A stretch of 64,000 nt of DNA from the NCBI GenBank assembly GCA_014898425.1, contig RCSZ01000005.1:2134501-2198500 (forward strand), written 5' to 3'. Source of the DNA: Botryotinia globosa. Its lineage: Eukaryota; Ascomycota; Leotiomycetes; Helotiales; Sclerotiniaceae. Positions 10,778-22,937 of the stretch are shown piece after piece. Position 1 is the first letter of the stretch, and every line of letters starts with the position of its first letter. A program made the position numbers and the translations under genes. The notes beneath the pieces are model-generated. The model was not told the DNA's origin. It saw nothing but the letters and a program-made list of their open reading frames with translations, and did no database searches.

Positions 10778-12143
10778 TCATCTACCCCTACTGCTCTTCA
10801 ATCTATACCACCTAACAAGCCATACAATCAACGCCAGCGTTGACAATAATCTTATGCCAGCACCGATCCAAACGCCTTTCTTCATTGCATCATAATATCC
10901 TTCCAACATAACGCCTACTGCATGTTCCTTCGTCTTGTTCTTTCCTATTAAAGGTCCTCCACTTTCAAGCATTGCAACAGCAGTTGTTTCTCCATCCATT
11001 GCTGTCTGATTACCAGTCCCATCGTGCGCACTTCCTCGTAATCGTTCCGTATTTCGTTTCTTAATGTTCCGTGTAAGCAGATTTATAATGATTCGTATAT
11101 CTGGTGAAGTAAAAGTGGGATATTCCCATAACTCAACCGAATCGTGAGGCGGTAATTGATCGAGAAAATCAGCCACCATACCCAAGGTTAACCCCCAAAG
11201 TAAGAGCGGTCTGTCGCTCTGTGCTTTCTCCCCCCCTTTGAACCAAGTATAAGCTCTTTCAAAGATGCTTTTCTTAGGTTGCGATTCCTCCGAGAAATAC
11301 TCCTTCGTTGAACTGCAATACAACGATTCACTGGGTCGTAATCGAATGGCCGAGAACCTCATTTTGCCAATTATCGGCTTCAATATAGTTTTCACTACTA
11401 CGCCCCCTTGCTTGGCAAATCGATCGGATACATTGACATATTCGTATGTGCGGACTGAGGGCGAAAGAAGGACTCGGAGGGGAACCCAATGTGTTGATGC
11501 TATTTCAGCGGGCTGTAGTTGAAGTGGTGGGAATGCTGGACAGATCCAGATGAAGAGGAACGGACAAAGTACCATTATTCTATTTCGGAGACAGTATCAG
11601 CAATTTGTCTTCAATATTTACTGCCTTATCGCAGTGAATCGAAATCCATCTGCCAAAGGTGACTCACGGCACTGATCCCCAGCTTGTAGAAACCACCCTC
11701 TCAGGCAGGTTCCCAACATATACACATCTCTCCCCCCTTAAATCCAACCCAATTTCCTCGCTCGTTTCCCTCACTGCAACATCTTTGTCACTTGCATCAC
11801 CAGGATCCCTCTTTCCGCCCGGTAGCGCGACATGACTCGTCCATCGATCTCCTTCTCTTGCTGCGCGCTTGATAAATAATAATTCAGGATCACCATTCTT
11901 CACCCATGATTGTTCAAAGAAATTTGCAAGTCGCTGGTCCGTTGGTGGTTCTGGATATGGAAAGACTTGAGGAGCTGTAGGAGGAAGGTCATTGCGAGAA
12001 GGACGAATACGTAATACTAGAGCTACTGATGCGCGCCTTGGACAATTTGGTGGATTAGGTATGTATGGATATGGGTTTTGGGAGATGTGGAGGAGGGAGT
12101 TGTGGAGAGAAGTGGTAATGGAGGGAGGGGATTCGAAGGACAT
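10778..12143 (-). CDS. Nudix hydrolase, CoA-diphosphatase-like, with C-terminal membrane segment
   Basis: Two exons on the minus strand, 12143-11668 and 11579-10778, encode 425 residues. The intron begins GTGAGT and the frame is kept. The Nudix fold is shown by RRASVALVLRIRP near residue 35, ELLFIKRAAREGDRWTSHVA, and the box ALPGGKRDPGD ... AVRETSEEIGL, resembling the PCD1/NUDT7-8 group that hydrolyse CoA or related nucleoside diphosphates. In exon 2, HWVPLRVLLSP and PLLLWGLTLGMVADFL are typical of fungal members. The C-terminus adds a hydrophobic helix (IRLLSTLALIVWLVRWY) followed by basic residues, suggesting tail anchoring in an organelle membrane. Substrate is inferred from family. Coding-strand composition switches from C-rich at the 5' end to G-rich at the end of exon 1. 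Confidence 0.8.
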
Positions 12144-13653
12144 TTCCCTTTTCCCCGTGTCTCAGGGACAAACAACCGCAGAGCAGCAATTAATGGGATG
12201 ATGTTGTGATTTGTTGTACGAATATTAATTGACACAGCGCAGAACAATTAAAAAAATACCGGTGAAGCTGTTCGAAGCCGCGGTTTCGCTTATCTTATCT
12301 GAATTATAGGCTGTTCAGGCTGTGACGTGGTGATTAAAGGCGCCCGAGTGGATCACGATAGGCTAGGGATAGGGGAACGGGTGCTAAAAAGCTCGTGGCA
12401 GAAAACGGCCGGTAGGTACCAGATAATGGAAGATCGTACAAGTAAGTGGATGAGAAAGAAGCAAATTTTGATTTAAATCCAATTCGATTGTTTATATAAT
12501 ATCCTTTCCAAGATAGACAATCACACCTTACCTTTCCTTTCCCTTCGATTCGAACTCATCTCTTTCAAATTTCTTCCTTCCGAGGTTATATGCACCATAG
12601 TCGTGGGCATGAACGTACGGCGAACAGCTATCCACTCGCCCCACACAAGTACATGTATACCAACCAGCCCCCTTAAATTCGAAAATAAGACGGGTCTGCG
12701 TTGGTTCAGCAGGCGGTGTCGGGTCCTACACATGCTTTATTTTGAACAAGAACTATTCGGTGGTTTGAATGCCCAGTTTAGTGGAGAACGAATGTCCATC
12801 TCTAGCGAGAAAGTGAAAATTCAAGTTGACCAAATTTGTATTCGGGGGCTCTGGGTGCCCTGACTGCATCTGCTGCGAACTGGCTCGGAGACGGAGGACG
12901 TCATAAGCCTTCTGGGTATATAGTGGGCATCATCCCAACTTCATAACCAAGGTTGCGGATCTGATCGTACGGAAGTGTCTTCGTATTGACCCGTTGGGAA
13001 CATATTGCTTTTAGCGATAGTTTGTTCTTTAATTTGGGGAACCCAGATGCAAAGATGCATTTGCAGAACATCATGCATGCATGAACTACCGGTGGGAGCG
13101 ATGTGTTCATTGCCAATTTAGAGCAATATCCATCGTGTCGATAGTGGAGCCAGAAGAGATGGATCAGGTTCTAGAAACCTAGTACTTGGGTGGCAAATAG
13201 TGTACCTGTCGATCAATAGTGTACGAATAGCTGGAAGGTAACTCTGAGACAAATCTTAGTCTACGTCCTCTTCCGGCATCTAAACGGACCACCTCAACTT
13301 TCTGCGGAGATCAATATCAACTACCATTATAGGATAGAACATTGTACCGGATATCCTCCGAAGGTGAGCGAGTCTCATCCAATGTACGATCGATAATGGC
13401 CTTCATTCAGCTAGCTAGGCTTCTCTTAAAAGACACCGTCGATGATATGTCTGTACGACGGATTCCCGGTATAAGCATTTCTAAAAACATGCTAACCATA
13501 TAATTTGATAGCGGGGCGAACTTCCGAGTCGAATAGATGTACCAAGCCAAGCCAATGAGTTAGAAACTATCACTTCGTCAAGCCAGTAAATCTGTTGCTC
13601 AGTCGATATCTAATTTTGAAAGGTTTCTGTGATCGAATTCCGATCATTTCTCG
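12144..13653. other. 1.5 kb intergenic stretch without supported gene
   Basis: Upstream region of the Nudix gene, then unassigned sequence. Several 70-90 codon frames (12521-12863, 12901-13116) overlap on opposite strands and lack motifs or protein-like composition. No repeat or RNA gene recognised. Confidence 0.45.
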
Positions 13654-14239
13654 TCAAGAAACTTCGTAGTCGGGATATCGACCGCGAGGATTCCTTCTCA
13701 GAGCAGGTGGTGGAGCATCGACCGTGAACTTCACAGTATGTGTAGATTGCTGTTTCGATGACTCAATGAAGCCTGGTGGTCGTTCATAATTTGGGTAATA
13801 GCCAAACTTTGACTGCAATGGCTGCTTTTTGACAAGCGGTTCTATATTATCCTGCGGCCTGGCTGGAGATGTTTGGTATTGGGGCCCTGCTCGGGGTTTC
13901 TTATTAGGAAGGCAACCAAATGCGAATCTCGGTCCGCCTTTAAGTTCTGGAAACGGTCTGATAACTTTTGACTCAGGCTGTTTTTTTTACTGATCGGGAA
14001 TGTTGAACAAGAAGGTAGTATCCAGCAGGTTTGTCTGTTGAGACAGGAATTGGAAGGTCCAACCTCATTTCTTCCTGCGGCTTTAGCTTTGGCAATGGCT
14101 CTTGAGTCGTGTCGAATGTTGCATTGGAGTTTATGAGGCTCAGCTCGTCGTTAAGAGTAGATTGTAAAGATACAGGTTGGAGAAATGGAGGTAGCATCGA
14201 CCGCCCGAAGTCTGGGCTGAATCTCTGAGCACTCGCCAT
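13654..14239 (-). pseudogene. Hypothetical protein gene with one-base frameshift in a poly-A run
   Basis: On the minus strand the frame opens MASAQRFSPDFGRSMLPPFL and reads to an in-frame stop near 13973, just after an A8 homopolymer on the coding strand (about 13981-13988). In the adjacent frame the sequence continues without interruption for about 107 codons (PESKVIRPFPELKGGPRFAF ... RRNPRGRYPDYEVS) to a stop at 13654. Both halves are Pro-rich with similar style, and the total would be near 195 residues. A single extra base in the homopolymer explains the break. No intron fits: the only GT/AG options leave about 30 bp or less. It is therefore either a genuine recent disruption or a sequencing error. 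Function unknown. Confidence 0.5.
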
Positions 14240-14639
14240 AATAAATTCAAGAAGATTTGCTTTTAAACTCTCAGCATTGCAAATTCAAGAAGGAAAGCTG
14301 GGTGAAGACAGTGTATATAGAGAGTATTGGGTCTCAATATTCAAGATGCAAGTCTAACACAATGTATAGTACAGATTCGAAACGTAAAAAGAGTGAGAAT
14401 TTAGATATTGGACGGCACAGTATCAAATGAAACGGCATGGAGTGTGAGTTACTAGGCTTTTATACCTGGCTAAATTTGACCTAAACCTAATAATTGTCAT
14501 GTGCCACCAGAAAAAACCAGTCTTGATACCAACGACAATCTTAACTAGATTTATACAAAAATATTATGCAATACATCGCCCCGTGCGGAATCCAAAATCA
14601 TTATCGCATACCGTATTAATTTGTTCATAGTATAATATT
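14240..14639. other. Spacer upstream of the frameshifted gene
   Basis: Mixed composition that grades into the AT-rich island. No gene seen. Confidence 0.4.
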
Positions 14640-15345
14640 TAGTTATTAGTTATACTGGATTAGTGGACTATGTTCTAGGTTACGAAAAGATTTTTTTTTT
14701 GAATTATAATATAATATTGAAATATTAATAAAATTATAGGAAATGTTTTATTATCTTTCATTTTCAATCTTTTTTAAAAACTTTAAAACTATTAAATTAA
14801 GACTAAAGTTATAGATTCTTCTTATCATTATTATTCTCTAATTTATTTAAATTAAGAGATTAATTTAAATCTATATTATCTTCAATATATATTATTGCTT
14901 TATTATTTAAATTAAAATACTCTGAAATCCTAGCTTTTCTTTTTTCAAAAGTATAATATATTATTATATAAAGAGTTTTTTATTATAAAATTATTTAAAA
15001 AGAGGAAAGATTATTAAAAGAATATTTAATAATAATAATAGCCTTTTTTTCTTCAATTTTCTTTATAACTTCAAAAATAAATAAAAAATCTATTATAATA
15101 AAGATAAGAATTCGATTATAATCTTTAATTTTAAAATATAATAGATTTTTTATTTTTATTTTGAATTTATCATTTTTATTTTTATTAGGATTAAGTGAAA
15201 ACCCAAATTAATAAATATTAGAGTTTTATTGAAATAAAAGAAAATATATATAAAGATATTTATCTATTTAAATATTTTAATAATTATATTTTTATTCTTT
15301 TAATAAAATTTTTTCTAAATATTCTCAATCTGGAATATAAGGTAT
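14640..15345. repeat. AT-rich island with inverted repeats (RIP-like)
   Basis: About 700 bp made almost entirely of A and T, with no open frame of note. It contains an imperfect inverted repeat of about 28 bp (15071-15097 against 15136-15164, sharing an ATAATAGATTTTTTATT core on opposite strands). Such composition is typical of old transposon copies degraded by C-to-T mutation in ascomycetes. No coding remnant of a specific element could be identified. Confidence 0.6.
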
Positions 15346-15998
15346 TATGTGTTATATAAAACCATATTCAATCTTATCAAAAATCAGATTTTTTGGCTAT
15401 AAGATATTATACTATGAACCAATTAATACGGTACAAGCTTTGGACTGCCGATGTCATATACAAGCTTTGTGGTTTCACATCTTGAATCTGACATTCGGAT
15501 GTTCGTTGGATCTTTGGAAACTTCGAAAGTCAAGATCTCTCGTGCAACACCCGGGATTGCAGCTTGGCAAATGCTTGTAGTCGTTGAATATTCTGACCAC
15601 TATTAAGGCGGGATATATGTTCAATGGTCTTTCAACCATCGTTTAGAGAATTTGAGATGACATTTTTGTCTCTGAAAGATGAGACGACCCGAGACCTGAG
15701 GGTTGCTGAAGATATTTACCTAGGTAAATAGATCTATTAAATATATGAAGACGGGTCAAATTTGCGAATTTATTAGGAAATTCAAAACACTCTGAAGTCG
15801 GGTAGCTGGAGTAGGATTCCATGGGAGTGGCTTAATGTGGCTGTGATTGTTGGTATTAGCGAGGCGGCGGCCATTGCGTTAAGCACCACTTTTTGTGACC
15901 GCGGTCAAATTGTTTCCAACAACAAACCAAGACATCACAGTATAGGAACCTAAGTAGGTAACAATTCGCATGGACATGCTCTCTGTAAAGTATTCAAT
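15346..15998. other. Upstream flank of F-box-like gene
   Basis: GC content returns to normal. A 77-codon open frame (15347-15580) begins inside the AT-rich margin and has no motif. The end of this interval is the likely promoter and 5' UTR of the gene at 15999. Confidence 0.4.
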
Positions 15999-16646
15999 AT
16001 GTCTTCTGCAATTACTGTATCCGCCATAAACTCAGAATCGGCGATATGTTCAGTGGAGAGTTCAGTTCAAACTGTCTTCGCGATTCCTGAACTTCTAGAA
16101 CTCATCCTCCTCCAGCTACCATTTCTCGATCTTGTTCGAGCGCAAATGATTAACCAAACTTTTTATGATGTTATCGAATCCTCAAACTTACTGCAACAAG
16201 CTCTGTTTTTCCGTGCATCTCCAGCTACATCATTTCCACGACCCAATCCTCTCCTTCAACCGTGCCATAACGCTCAGTTCCTAGACCTAAGATCAACTCA
16301 AATACGATGCAGATATCTGCATAACCCGCGAGGTCGGCGAATGGCAGATTGGAGCAAGTGGCCTGCAATAGATTATCGAGATGGATTTGATTTGAATGTA
16401 CAACCTACAAATGAGGCTGTCAGAAGGATAGAGGCTAGTTGGAGGCGTATGTTGATTGTCCAACCACCCATTGAAGAATTAGAAATGAATGGCCCACCAT
16501 CGCGGAAGATTAAAGATCGATTTGGTGTAACAATGAATGAGCTGGGAAGCCCATTAGGCAAATTGAGGTGTGTGGATTTTGAGATCTTTACAAGTGGGAA
16601 GTCACGTATGATTGTTGAGAAGCAAATGAAACGCATGACCCATTGA
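15999..16646 (+). CDS. F-box-like protein
   Basis: Single exon, 215 residues. After a Ser/Thr-rich leader the segment VFAIPELLELILLQLPFLDL at about residues 28-47 and the following VRAQMINQTFYDVIESSNLL match the fungal F-box (IPELLE.IL..LP..DL.R...V...). F-box proteins link substrates to SCF ubiquitin ligases through Skp1. The remainder (FFRASPATSFPRPNPLL, ADWSKWPAIDYRDGFDL, RRMLIVQPPIEELEM) is like the C-terminal region of many uncharacterised ascomycete F-box proteins, where W.RM....PP...L.. is common. The substrate is unknown. The gene lies between AT-rich islands. Confidence 0.75.
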   Translation: MSSAITVSAINSESAICSVESSVQTVFAIPELLELILLQLPFLDLVRAQMINQTFYDVIESSNLLQQALFFRASPATSFPRPNPLLQPCHNAQFLDLRSTQIRCRYLHNPRGRRMADWSKWPAIDYRDGFDLNVQPTNEAVRRIEASWRRMLIVQPPIEELEMNGPPSRKIKDRFGVTMNELGSPLGKLRCVDFEIFTSGKSRMIVEKQMKRMTH

Positions 16647-17900
16647 CCATTTAGTGTTTCCCGACTTGTTCCTGATCTTCAAAACATGCAGAGACATCAG
16701 ATTCGACACTACTCGTTTGTTCTGTATAGGGAAGTCAGGAGGATTCCCCTCTAATGGTCAAGCGCTGATAGCTTCAGTGGTATATGACTGCCACATTCAA
16801 TGGCAGTAGATGCTTGACAAAAAATAAATAACTATTCGTACATTTTCAATCTGCCTCAATCCTTTCAAAAAAGTTTGATTCGCATAGCTATACTGACTTT
16901 GATACTCCTTATACTGTGTTGTCATTACTATTCCCAGAACATTTATGTTACCCCTTGTATCGATATCCTGTGGTGACAAAGTTATTATTTGGGATAAAGA
17001 GAAATACAATATAAATCTTTATATAAATATTTATTGTGTATATTACAATATTAATATTTTATTCATTATTGACAATATAAGTACTTCATTAGTAATGAAT
17101 ATAACCTGTGAATTTTAAAATCTGTTTATTATTAAATAAAAAATATATATATAAAATTGGGGCTCTGAAAGGCCTTAGAGATTTCAAGATCTTTGAACAT
17201 TAGAGATATAGGAAGGGTATGTGTATTATAGAGGCTAGTAGGAGGAGAGGAGTGAGCGCAGGAGGGTAGGTGGAAGGCATTAGCCGAGAGTCAAAGGGGA
17301 GAATATTTCCATTCCTTATTATTTACTTTCAATTTATTATTTACTTTCCATTTATTCTTTAATCGCAAGCTTTACTACTACACTACACCATAAAAAATGT
17401 ACCATATAAGCATGAATACTAATGACTTTAATATTTAGATATATTCATACTTTATTGATTATTAGTCGAATTCTATACAAGTAGACTTTTTTACGTGGAA
17501 ATGATTATCTTAGACTGAAACTTAGCTTTCGAGATTCATGATATTCGCTGAGACCCTATTGATTAGAATAAGCCGGTATAGATAATAGTAAACTATAATG
17601 AAATTATAGCGTGTATTATTATATTGATATAATAGCTAATATGTTTAGAAGGGGGTTATTCTATTTTTGTATGTATTGATATATTTAAAGAATATTAGTA
17701 ATATATTTAAATATTAGAATTTAATATAAAATAGTTATTCCTATTCAAATTAAGTTAAAAATAACATAAGAAATAGAATTTTGTTATCTAATATAAATGT
17801 GATAAATAGAAATAATATTTTATTTAAAAAGGAATAAATATTTTATATTATATTTTAATATTTCAATATATTACTAATAGTATTCAATAGTTAAATAATA
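16647..17900. repeat. AT-rich zone with degenerate repeat copies
   Basis: From about 16990 the sequence becomes strongly AT-rich with short inverted TAATATT-type motifs. A segment at about 16895-16980 (ATTCCCAGAACATTTATGTT in context) is similar to 18938-19005, described separately. No coding capacity. Confidence 0.5.
16895..16980. repeat. Dispersed repeat A, copy 1
   Basis: Shares an alignable stretch with 18930-19010: TTGATACTCC / TTGATATTCT, then CATTACTATTCCCAGAACAT / ATTATTATTCCCAGACTGTT, then TTATGTT and TATCGAT in both. Most differences are C/T, consistent with RIP-type decay of two copies of one element. Confidence 0.45.
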
Positions 17901-18030
17901 TTGAATATTTTTAGTAGTATTGAATTCTATACTAAATATAATTATATTTCAAAAAAATTCGATACGCATCACTAAACTAACCCGTATACGAAATATAGGA
18001 AATACTATTGCCTACACTGGAATAAGCTGC
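17850..18030. repeat. Dispersed repeat B, copy 1
   Basis: Resembles 23810-23985 in order and spacing of blocks: TTACTAATA, then AATATTGAATATTT, then TTTTAGTAGTAT / TTTTAGCAGTAT, an AT-rich linker, and GGAAATACTATTGCCTACAC / GGAAATGCTATTGTCTATAC followed by TGG. Probably the end of one transposable element present twice. Confidence 0.5.
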
Positions 18031-19171
18031 GTGGGATCGTTATTCAGTGCGCCGGTATCTAATAACTTAAATTCACCCAGGTACCTAAATAGAGAAGTGC
18101 CAACTGAGTAAGGAGAATTTACATCACAATAGATATGTCGCACCCATTAAAGATTCAATTAGAGAGGTAAAGGATGCAAACGGAGTTAGGCCTTCGAGTT
18201 TCCACATACGGAACAGCTCCACCAAAAAACATTGCGATTGCAAGTAGGGTGTCTAATATACTCTTCCTCTTCGGGTTATCGGGCTGCTACTCCTGCTCAT
18301 TCAGTCACTCGACGTTTCTTTCATCGTCAGTCCGTTTGAAAGCTATAAGTATTTGTTCTTGAAACTCATGACTTGGTATCTATAGGTGTCTTCTTTGTGA
18401 AAGAACCTAGATGTTAATCGTTACGTGCTAAGATAACCAAATGGTAGACTATCACATGACCATGTATCAGCGTACGGGTGAAAGTAACAATAAAAGCGGT
18501 TAAATAAATAATCACCCGTACATTCCAAGGTTCAATTTTTTATCTTCTACTTGCGAGATACTAGGTCACGCCAGTAGTACTAACAGGGCTACTCGCTAAC
18601 AAGGTCGAGATCCGGAGGGGCAGTCAGTGATTCACTAGCATGCTGTTTAAGGAACTATTGTCTCGTTCAACTCCAGATTGATCGTGGATCGGAGCAACTT
18701 ACTAGGTCTGTTGATATTAACCATTCTTGAGACCCGAGGCCTGCCGAAGTTCTTTAGTGCTACTATTTTTTTTTAAAAAAAAGGGTGAGCGTGTAGGTTT
18801 AGCACTTAAGTAGAACCCTGAAGAAGGTCTCTGCTTAACCGAAATAAGAGGCGGGAATCAAGTACCCTTTCAAAGGACTTCTTTAACAGATTATAAACTC
18901 ATGTTAACGTTTTTTTATTATTATATTAGTTTTGATATTCTTTGTATTATATGTTTATTATTATTCCCAGACTGTTTATGTTTCTTCTTATACTTCTCCT
19001 TATATCGATTATTGAAATGATCAGATAAAGAATTAGAATAATCATTATCTCCAATCACAACCATAAAATGCTCTTATAAAAATAAGATACATACTAGTCA
19101 TTATCCTACATTTTCCCGGAGATTTGACAAATCAATTGTTGAGAATTAGGAACTCCCATCTATATTATGCT
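18031..19171. other. Gene-free stretch with perfect short hairpin
   Basis: No gene seen. A 10-bp perfect inverted repeat (GTACGGGTGA at 18472-18481, TCACCCGTAC at 18512-18521) encloses a 30-bp loop. A T9A8 tract lies at 18766-18782. The last part becomes AT-rich before the 3' end of the ankyrin gene. Confidence 0.45.
18930..19010. repeat. Dispersed repeat A, copy 2
   Basis: Second, more AT-rich copy of the segment at 16895-16980, including ATTATTCCCAGACTGTTTAT and TATATCGAT. Its excess of T over C relative to copy 1 fits directional C-to-T decay. Confidence 0.45.
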
Positions 19172-20251
19172 TCAGTCCCGATCATGGCCGGCTATCATAT
19201 CACCAGCTAAAGGCGACAGATATCGGTCTTTCCTAGAAATATGGTGGCTAGGCTCATGAGAATGTCGAGATCTATCACTATAGGGAGATCCTGTTCGACT
19301 TTCATGCCTACTGTGTCCTGGTGTCCTTTCTCTAGAATGCGGTACACTTCCAGGGCTTAACAGACGCCTCACCCCATCTCCACCTCTTAAGAATCCAACC
19401 ATATCTGCAGGTCTTTTTCCTTCCTTATCTCTCGCTTTTGGATCTGCGCCTGAATTTATCAATAGTCTCACCATATCTTCCTTCACTTTTGCATGTACTC
19501 CCTCAATTAAGTCAACTCCAGCGATCGCTCGATGCAATGGACCTCGTCCCTTTTTGTCACTGACTCTTACATTGGCATCGCTATTGATCAAGACTTTCAC
19601 AGCCTCAACACAATCATGTCGACACGCCAATAATAACGCGGTAGAGCCTTTCATATCCCTAGCTTCAATATCTGCTCCTTTTGCTAACAAACATTCGATT
19701 GTATGCGGATGGCCCCATCTAGAGGCAGAGAGGAGTGGTGTATTACCCCAACCATCTTTGGCCTCCAAATATGCTTCATATTCTACCAAAAGCTTCACCA
19801 TTTCCAAATCTCCAATTCTGGCTGCGATATGGAGAACAGTCTCTCCACCTTTTGGTGCCATCGAAGTGTCAGCTCCAGCCTCCAACAATAAATCAGTTGT
19901 TTTCACATGGTGTGTTTGTACTGCCGCTATCAGAGGCGTAATATGCTGTGACCACACATTAACGTCTGTTTTCTTTACTACATCCCTATGGCGGGAACTT
20001 TCTGATCGTGGTCGACGTGGAGGATCAATGAGAATATCAAGAATCTCCATCTGTCCTGCACTACTAGCCGCGACGAGTGCTGGCGCCATATCTATCTGAT
20101 GATCTTGGGAAAGAATGTTTTTGACTGTGCTTGTATTTCCTTCGTATGCTGCCTTGGCTAATTCGGTTGATGGAGAAGTGGCTTTCTTCGAAAGGTAAGC
20201 TGTGATTTCCTTTATCGCGATCGGCGCGAAGGTCTTGAGGATAGTATCCAT
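19172..20251 (-). CDS. Ankyrin-repeat protein
   Basis: Single exon, 359 residues. At least five consecutive ankyrin repeats lie from about residue 105 to 285, recognised by TPL..A...GH, LLL.AGAD and related patterns: HITPLIAAVQTHHVKTTDLL, GETVLHIAARIGDLEMVKLL, GNTPLLSASRWGHPHTIECL, GSTALLLACRHDCVEAVKVL, and a last one with an insertion (VHAKVKEDMVRLLINSGADP). The N-terminus (MDTILKTFAPIAIKEITAYL) is an amphipathic helix. The C-terminal 60 residues are rich in Ser, Arg and His (PGHSRHESRTGSPYSDRSRH), probably disordered and phosphorylated. Ankyrin repeats mediate protein contacts; no enzymatic domain is present. The partner is unknown. Confidence 0.85.
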   Translation of the reverse strand: MDTILKTFAPIAIKEITAYLSKKATSPSTELAKAAYEGNTSTVKNILSQDHQIDMAPALVAASSAGQMEILDILIDPPRRPRSESSRHRDVVKKTDVNVWSQHITPLIAAVQTHHVKTTDLLLEAGADTSMAPKGGETVLHIAARIGDLEMVKLLVEYEAYLEAKDGWGNTPLLSASRWGHPHTIECLLAKGADIEARDMKGSTALLLACRHDCVEAVKVLINSDANVRVSDKKGRGPLHRAIAGVDLIEGVHAKVKEDMVRLLINSGADPKARDKEGKRPADMVGFLRGGDGVRRLLSPGSVPHSRERTPGHSRHESRTGSPYSDRSRHSHEPSHHISRKDRYLSPLAGDMIAGHDRD

Positions 20252-22200
20252 TTTGGTTGTGATATGAATATAGAAATTGTTTTAGTGGATTTCTCGCGTT
20301 GATATGTAAGATTTCCTGCTACACAATGTGTGACGTCCAGATATTTCCAAGCAACAAACCTGCCGGTAGCTTTCAATCAATTGATTCGGGGCGAAATATC
20401 AGGAGTTTCAAATGTATCGCCCCATACAATCATGAAAGTTACCAGGAGAGTCTCGTGTGCTCTTTCCATCTATCCAGGCAAAATAGGATTTCGAAAGTCG
20501 TCCAATTGAAATCAGCTGACAATTGAGATTATGTCTTGGAGATGTATCCAAATCATACGATGTCATCATCTTCATATGCAACATTCCAGCCCGCCCCTAC
20601 GAAAATGACAGAGTGTATGTATGTATGGGTCAAATGTTCATAGAAAATCTTATTCGCCAGGTGATTGCCTTTAAGATAAGTCTTGTACCACGACAGTTCA
20701 GCTGTAGCCTTGGCTTGTCGTATGATGAAATATCACATGGTCGGGATTGTGGCTTTGCGCTTAATTTATTCGATGTATCATATTCATGTGATTAGTCCGA
20801 GGTATTGAGGTATTTTATTGAAGTTCATTCACAGATTTAGACACTTTCATTAATGTGAGAAGCTTCTCGATTAATATTTCAATCCAGATAGATGACGGAC
20901 CAAAATATCTTTATTACGATCATGTTCAAGATATGGCATCTTCAATCAATACTTTATGTCGGGACATCAATCATGTGATCAAAGAGGGCACTGCATTAGC
21001 TAGCGTCGCGCTAGCTCTTCCCTATATTAAGTACTAGCTTCCCATAGATAATAATGATTAAGAACAATACAACCACAATAGAACTAAGTACTTACACTTA
21101 TCAACCAAGTTGATACCAACATTATGCCATTTCCCGGCCCAAAGATTGTTACTTCGACGAATGAGGGATCTTACCGTATACCCATTAAGAGACTCGCTTA
21201 TAAAATCATAAGAAGTCGATAGAACAGCTTCCTTGTCAAACGGGGAGGGTGCCTAGTACTTGACACTGCTTATGGTATGACCAGAATTGTCAATAATAAT
21301 CACTTTTATATCACGCTATAGAACTGGTTTAGGCAAAGCATATAAATCTGGCAGATCTATAAACACTCTTCATCGTTCTTCCTCGTTGCTTCCAGATGGT
21401 GGCGCCAGTGTTTGAAAAGCTCGTAATTGAATTGAAGAACACCACGTCTTCGAATGCACGCTTACACCCCATGAGTTTTTAATAACTTGGTGCTATTGTA
21501 GAAAGAGACTTATGCAGTACATATTTTTCAAATCTCATTCTTCTATGTTTACAGTGGCTCAGTAGAAAACTATGTTAACATTGTATTTAAAAGAAAACGC
21601 GGGACCGTGTGTGTCACTCAAGCCATGAGAAAGAAGAAAAGCATATATAGTGAAGTTTGCTTAGAACGATTGAGCAATGAACATGATGAATCCAGCACCC
21701 AGATTGCGAATGGATTGGATTGACGACTTCACAAGCCACTCCATAGGTGAGAGTTTTTTTGTAGGAGTCACTTTACAAAACTCTGTTGATATGGGTTGGA
21801 GATTTAGAACTTTCAAGCTCGCAATAAAAAAAAGCAAATTTATTGAACAAGGCAGAATTCGTAGAGAGAAGAAATATGAGGAATCATTTCTAGATGGCCC
21901 TGGCATGAAGAGGCAATATTTATCCGTCTGCTACCTTATGCCCTCTCTACTCTGATGATAATAATGAATGTCACAAAACATACAACTCAACAATAGAAGA
22001 CAGAAAACATAAATTCATTACTACTTTCAAAATACTATCATGCATACATGAATCCGAATTAAGTAGTCAGACGTCATCATGAAAGTTATGGGACTCGCCT
22101 AGTCAATCGAACGACTAATCAAGGTCGATAGTCTCTAGTAGTCGAAATAGAAACTATTTAATAGTATATTAAGTCCGATTAGAAGCCGATAATAGGTAAA
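20252..22200. other. 2 kb without supported gene
   Basis: Promoter of the ankyrin gene, then sequence with several open frames under 95 codons (20523-20795, 20855-21037, 21677-21955) that have no recognisable motif and do not splice convincingly together. Composition is moderate, not RIP-like. A decayed gene is possible but cannot be named. Confidence 0.4.
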
Positions 22201-22937
22201 AGATGGTATATAAAGTACAAATAAGCTTGATAGTATTTGATATAATAATATTTAAAATAACCTAATTATATTATCTAAAATTAATAATAAACAATTAAAA
22301 GACTATAGTTATCTTATCTGAAATCATTTAATATTAACTTCAATCCTTTCAAGTTTACTCAATAACCCAAATTTGTTTAAAGCTGTGATTTAATGATATA
22401 TTTCAGAGAACTTATGTGATTCTCAATATAGAATTCTCGAATGTCTAAAACTCTTTATTTAGATAATAGAGATTTCTATTTGTAAGTCTCTTATATTACT
22501 TTATAAGCCTATAATCTAATCTTTTAATTTGAAACTGTTGGAAAGATAATTTGTAAAATGGATACCGAATGATACTATTTTTTAGTATACTAACTACGAA
22601 CATCAGAGTACATCTATCTCACGCCTCAACATCAACGGTATATCTTCGTTCAATAGAGATGAATGTTGAGAGAATATCGTCGTTGTAATAGCGTTGAAGA
22701 TGTAAGAAATTCCGAGGATCTCGCTTAGTGACCTGCGAGCATTTGTTTTTTGGGTTTAGATATAATACCCTATTTGATGGAATATGGATACATCTGTGCA
22801 TAATGAACAAATTTCGCCGACTGAATTATCACTCCTGGTTAGGCTTCAGGTAGGTCGGGTTTTCTTCCTGATTAATTATTTCTCCCTTGTTTTCAAATAC
22901 TCAATTTTATCATTCTCCTCGTGTATGAAATCCTATT
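22200..22937. repeat. AT-rich flank of palindromic element
   Basis: AT-rich, non-coding, with scattered short inverted motifs. Merges into the palindromic element that follows. Confidence 0.4.

Noticed and set aside
19554..20099. 181-codon plus-strand frame
   Set aside because: Antisense shadow of the ankyrin-repeat gene.
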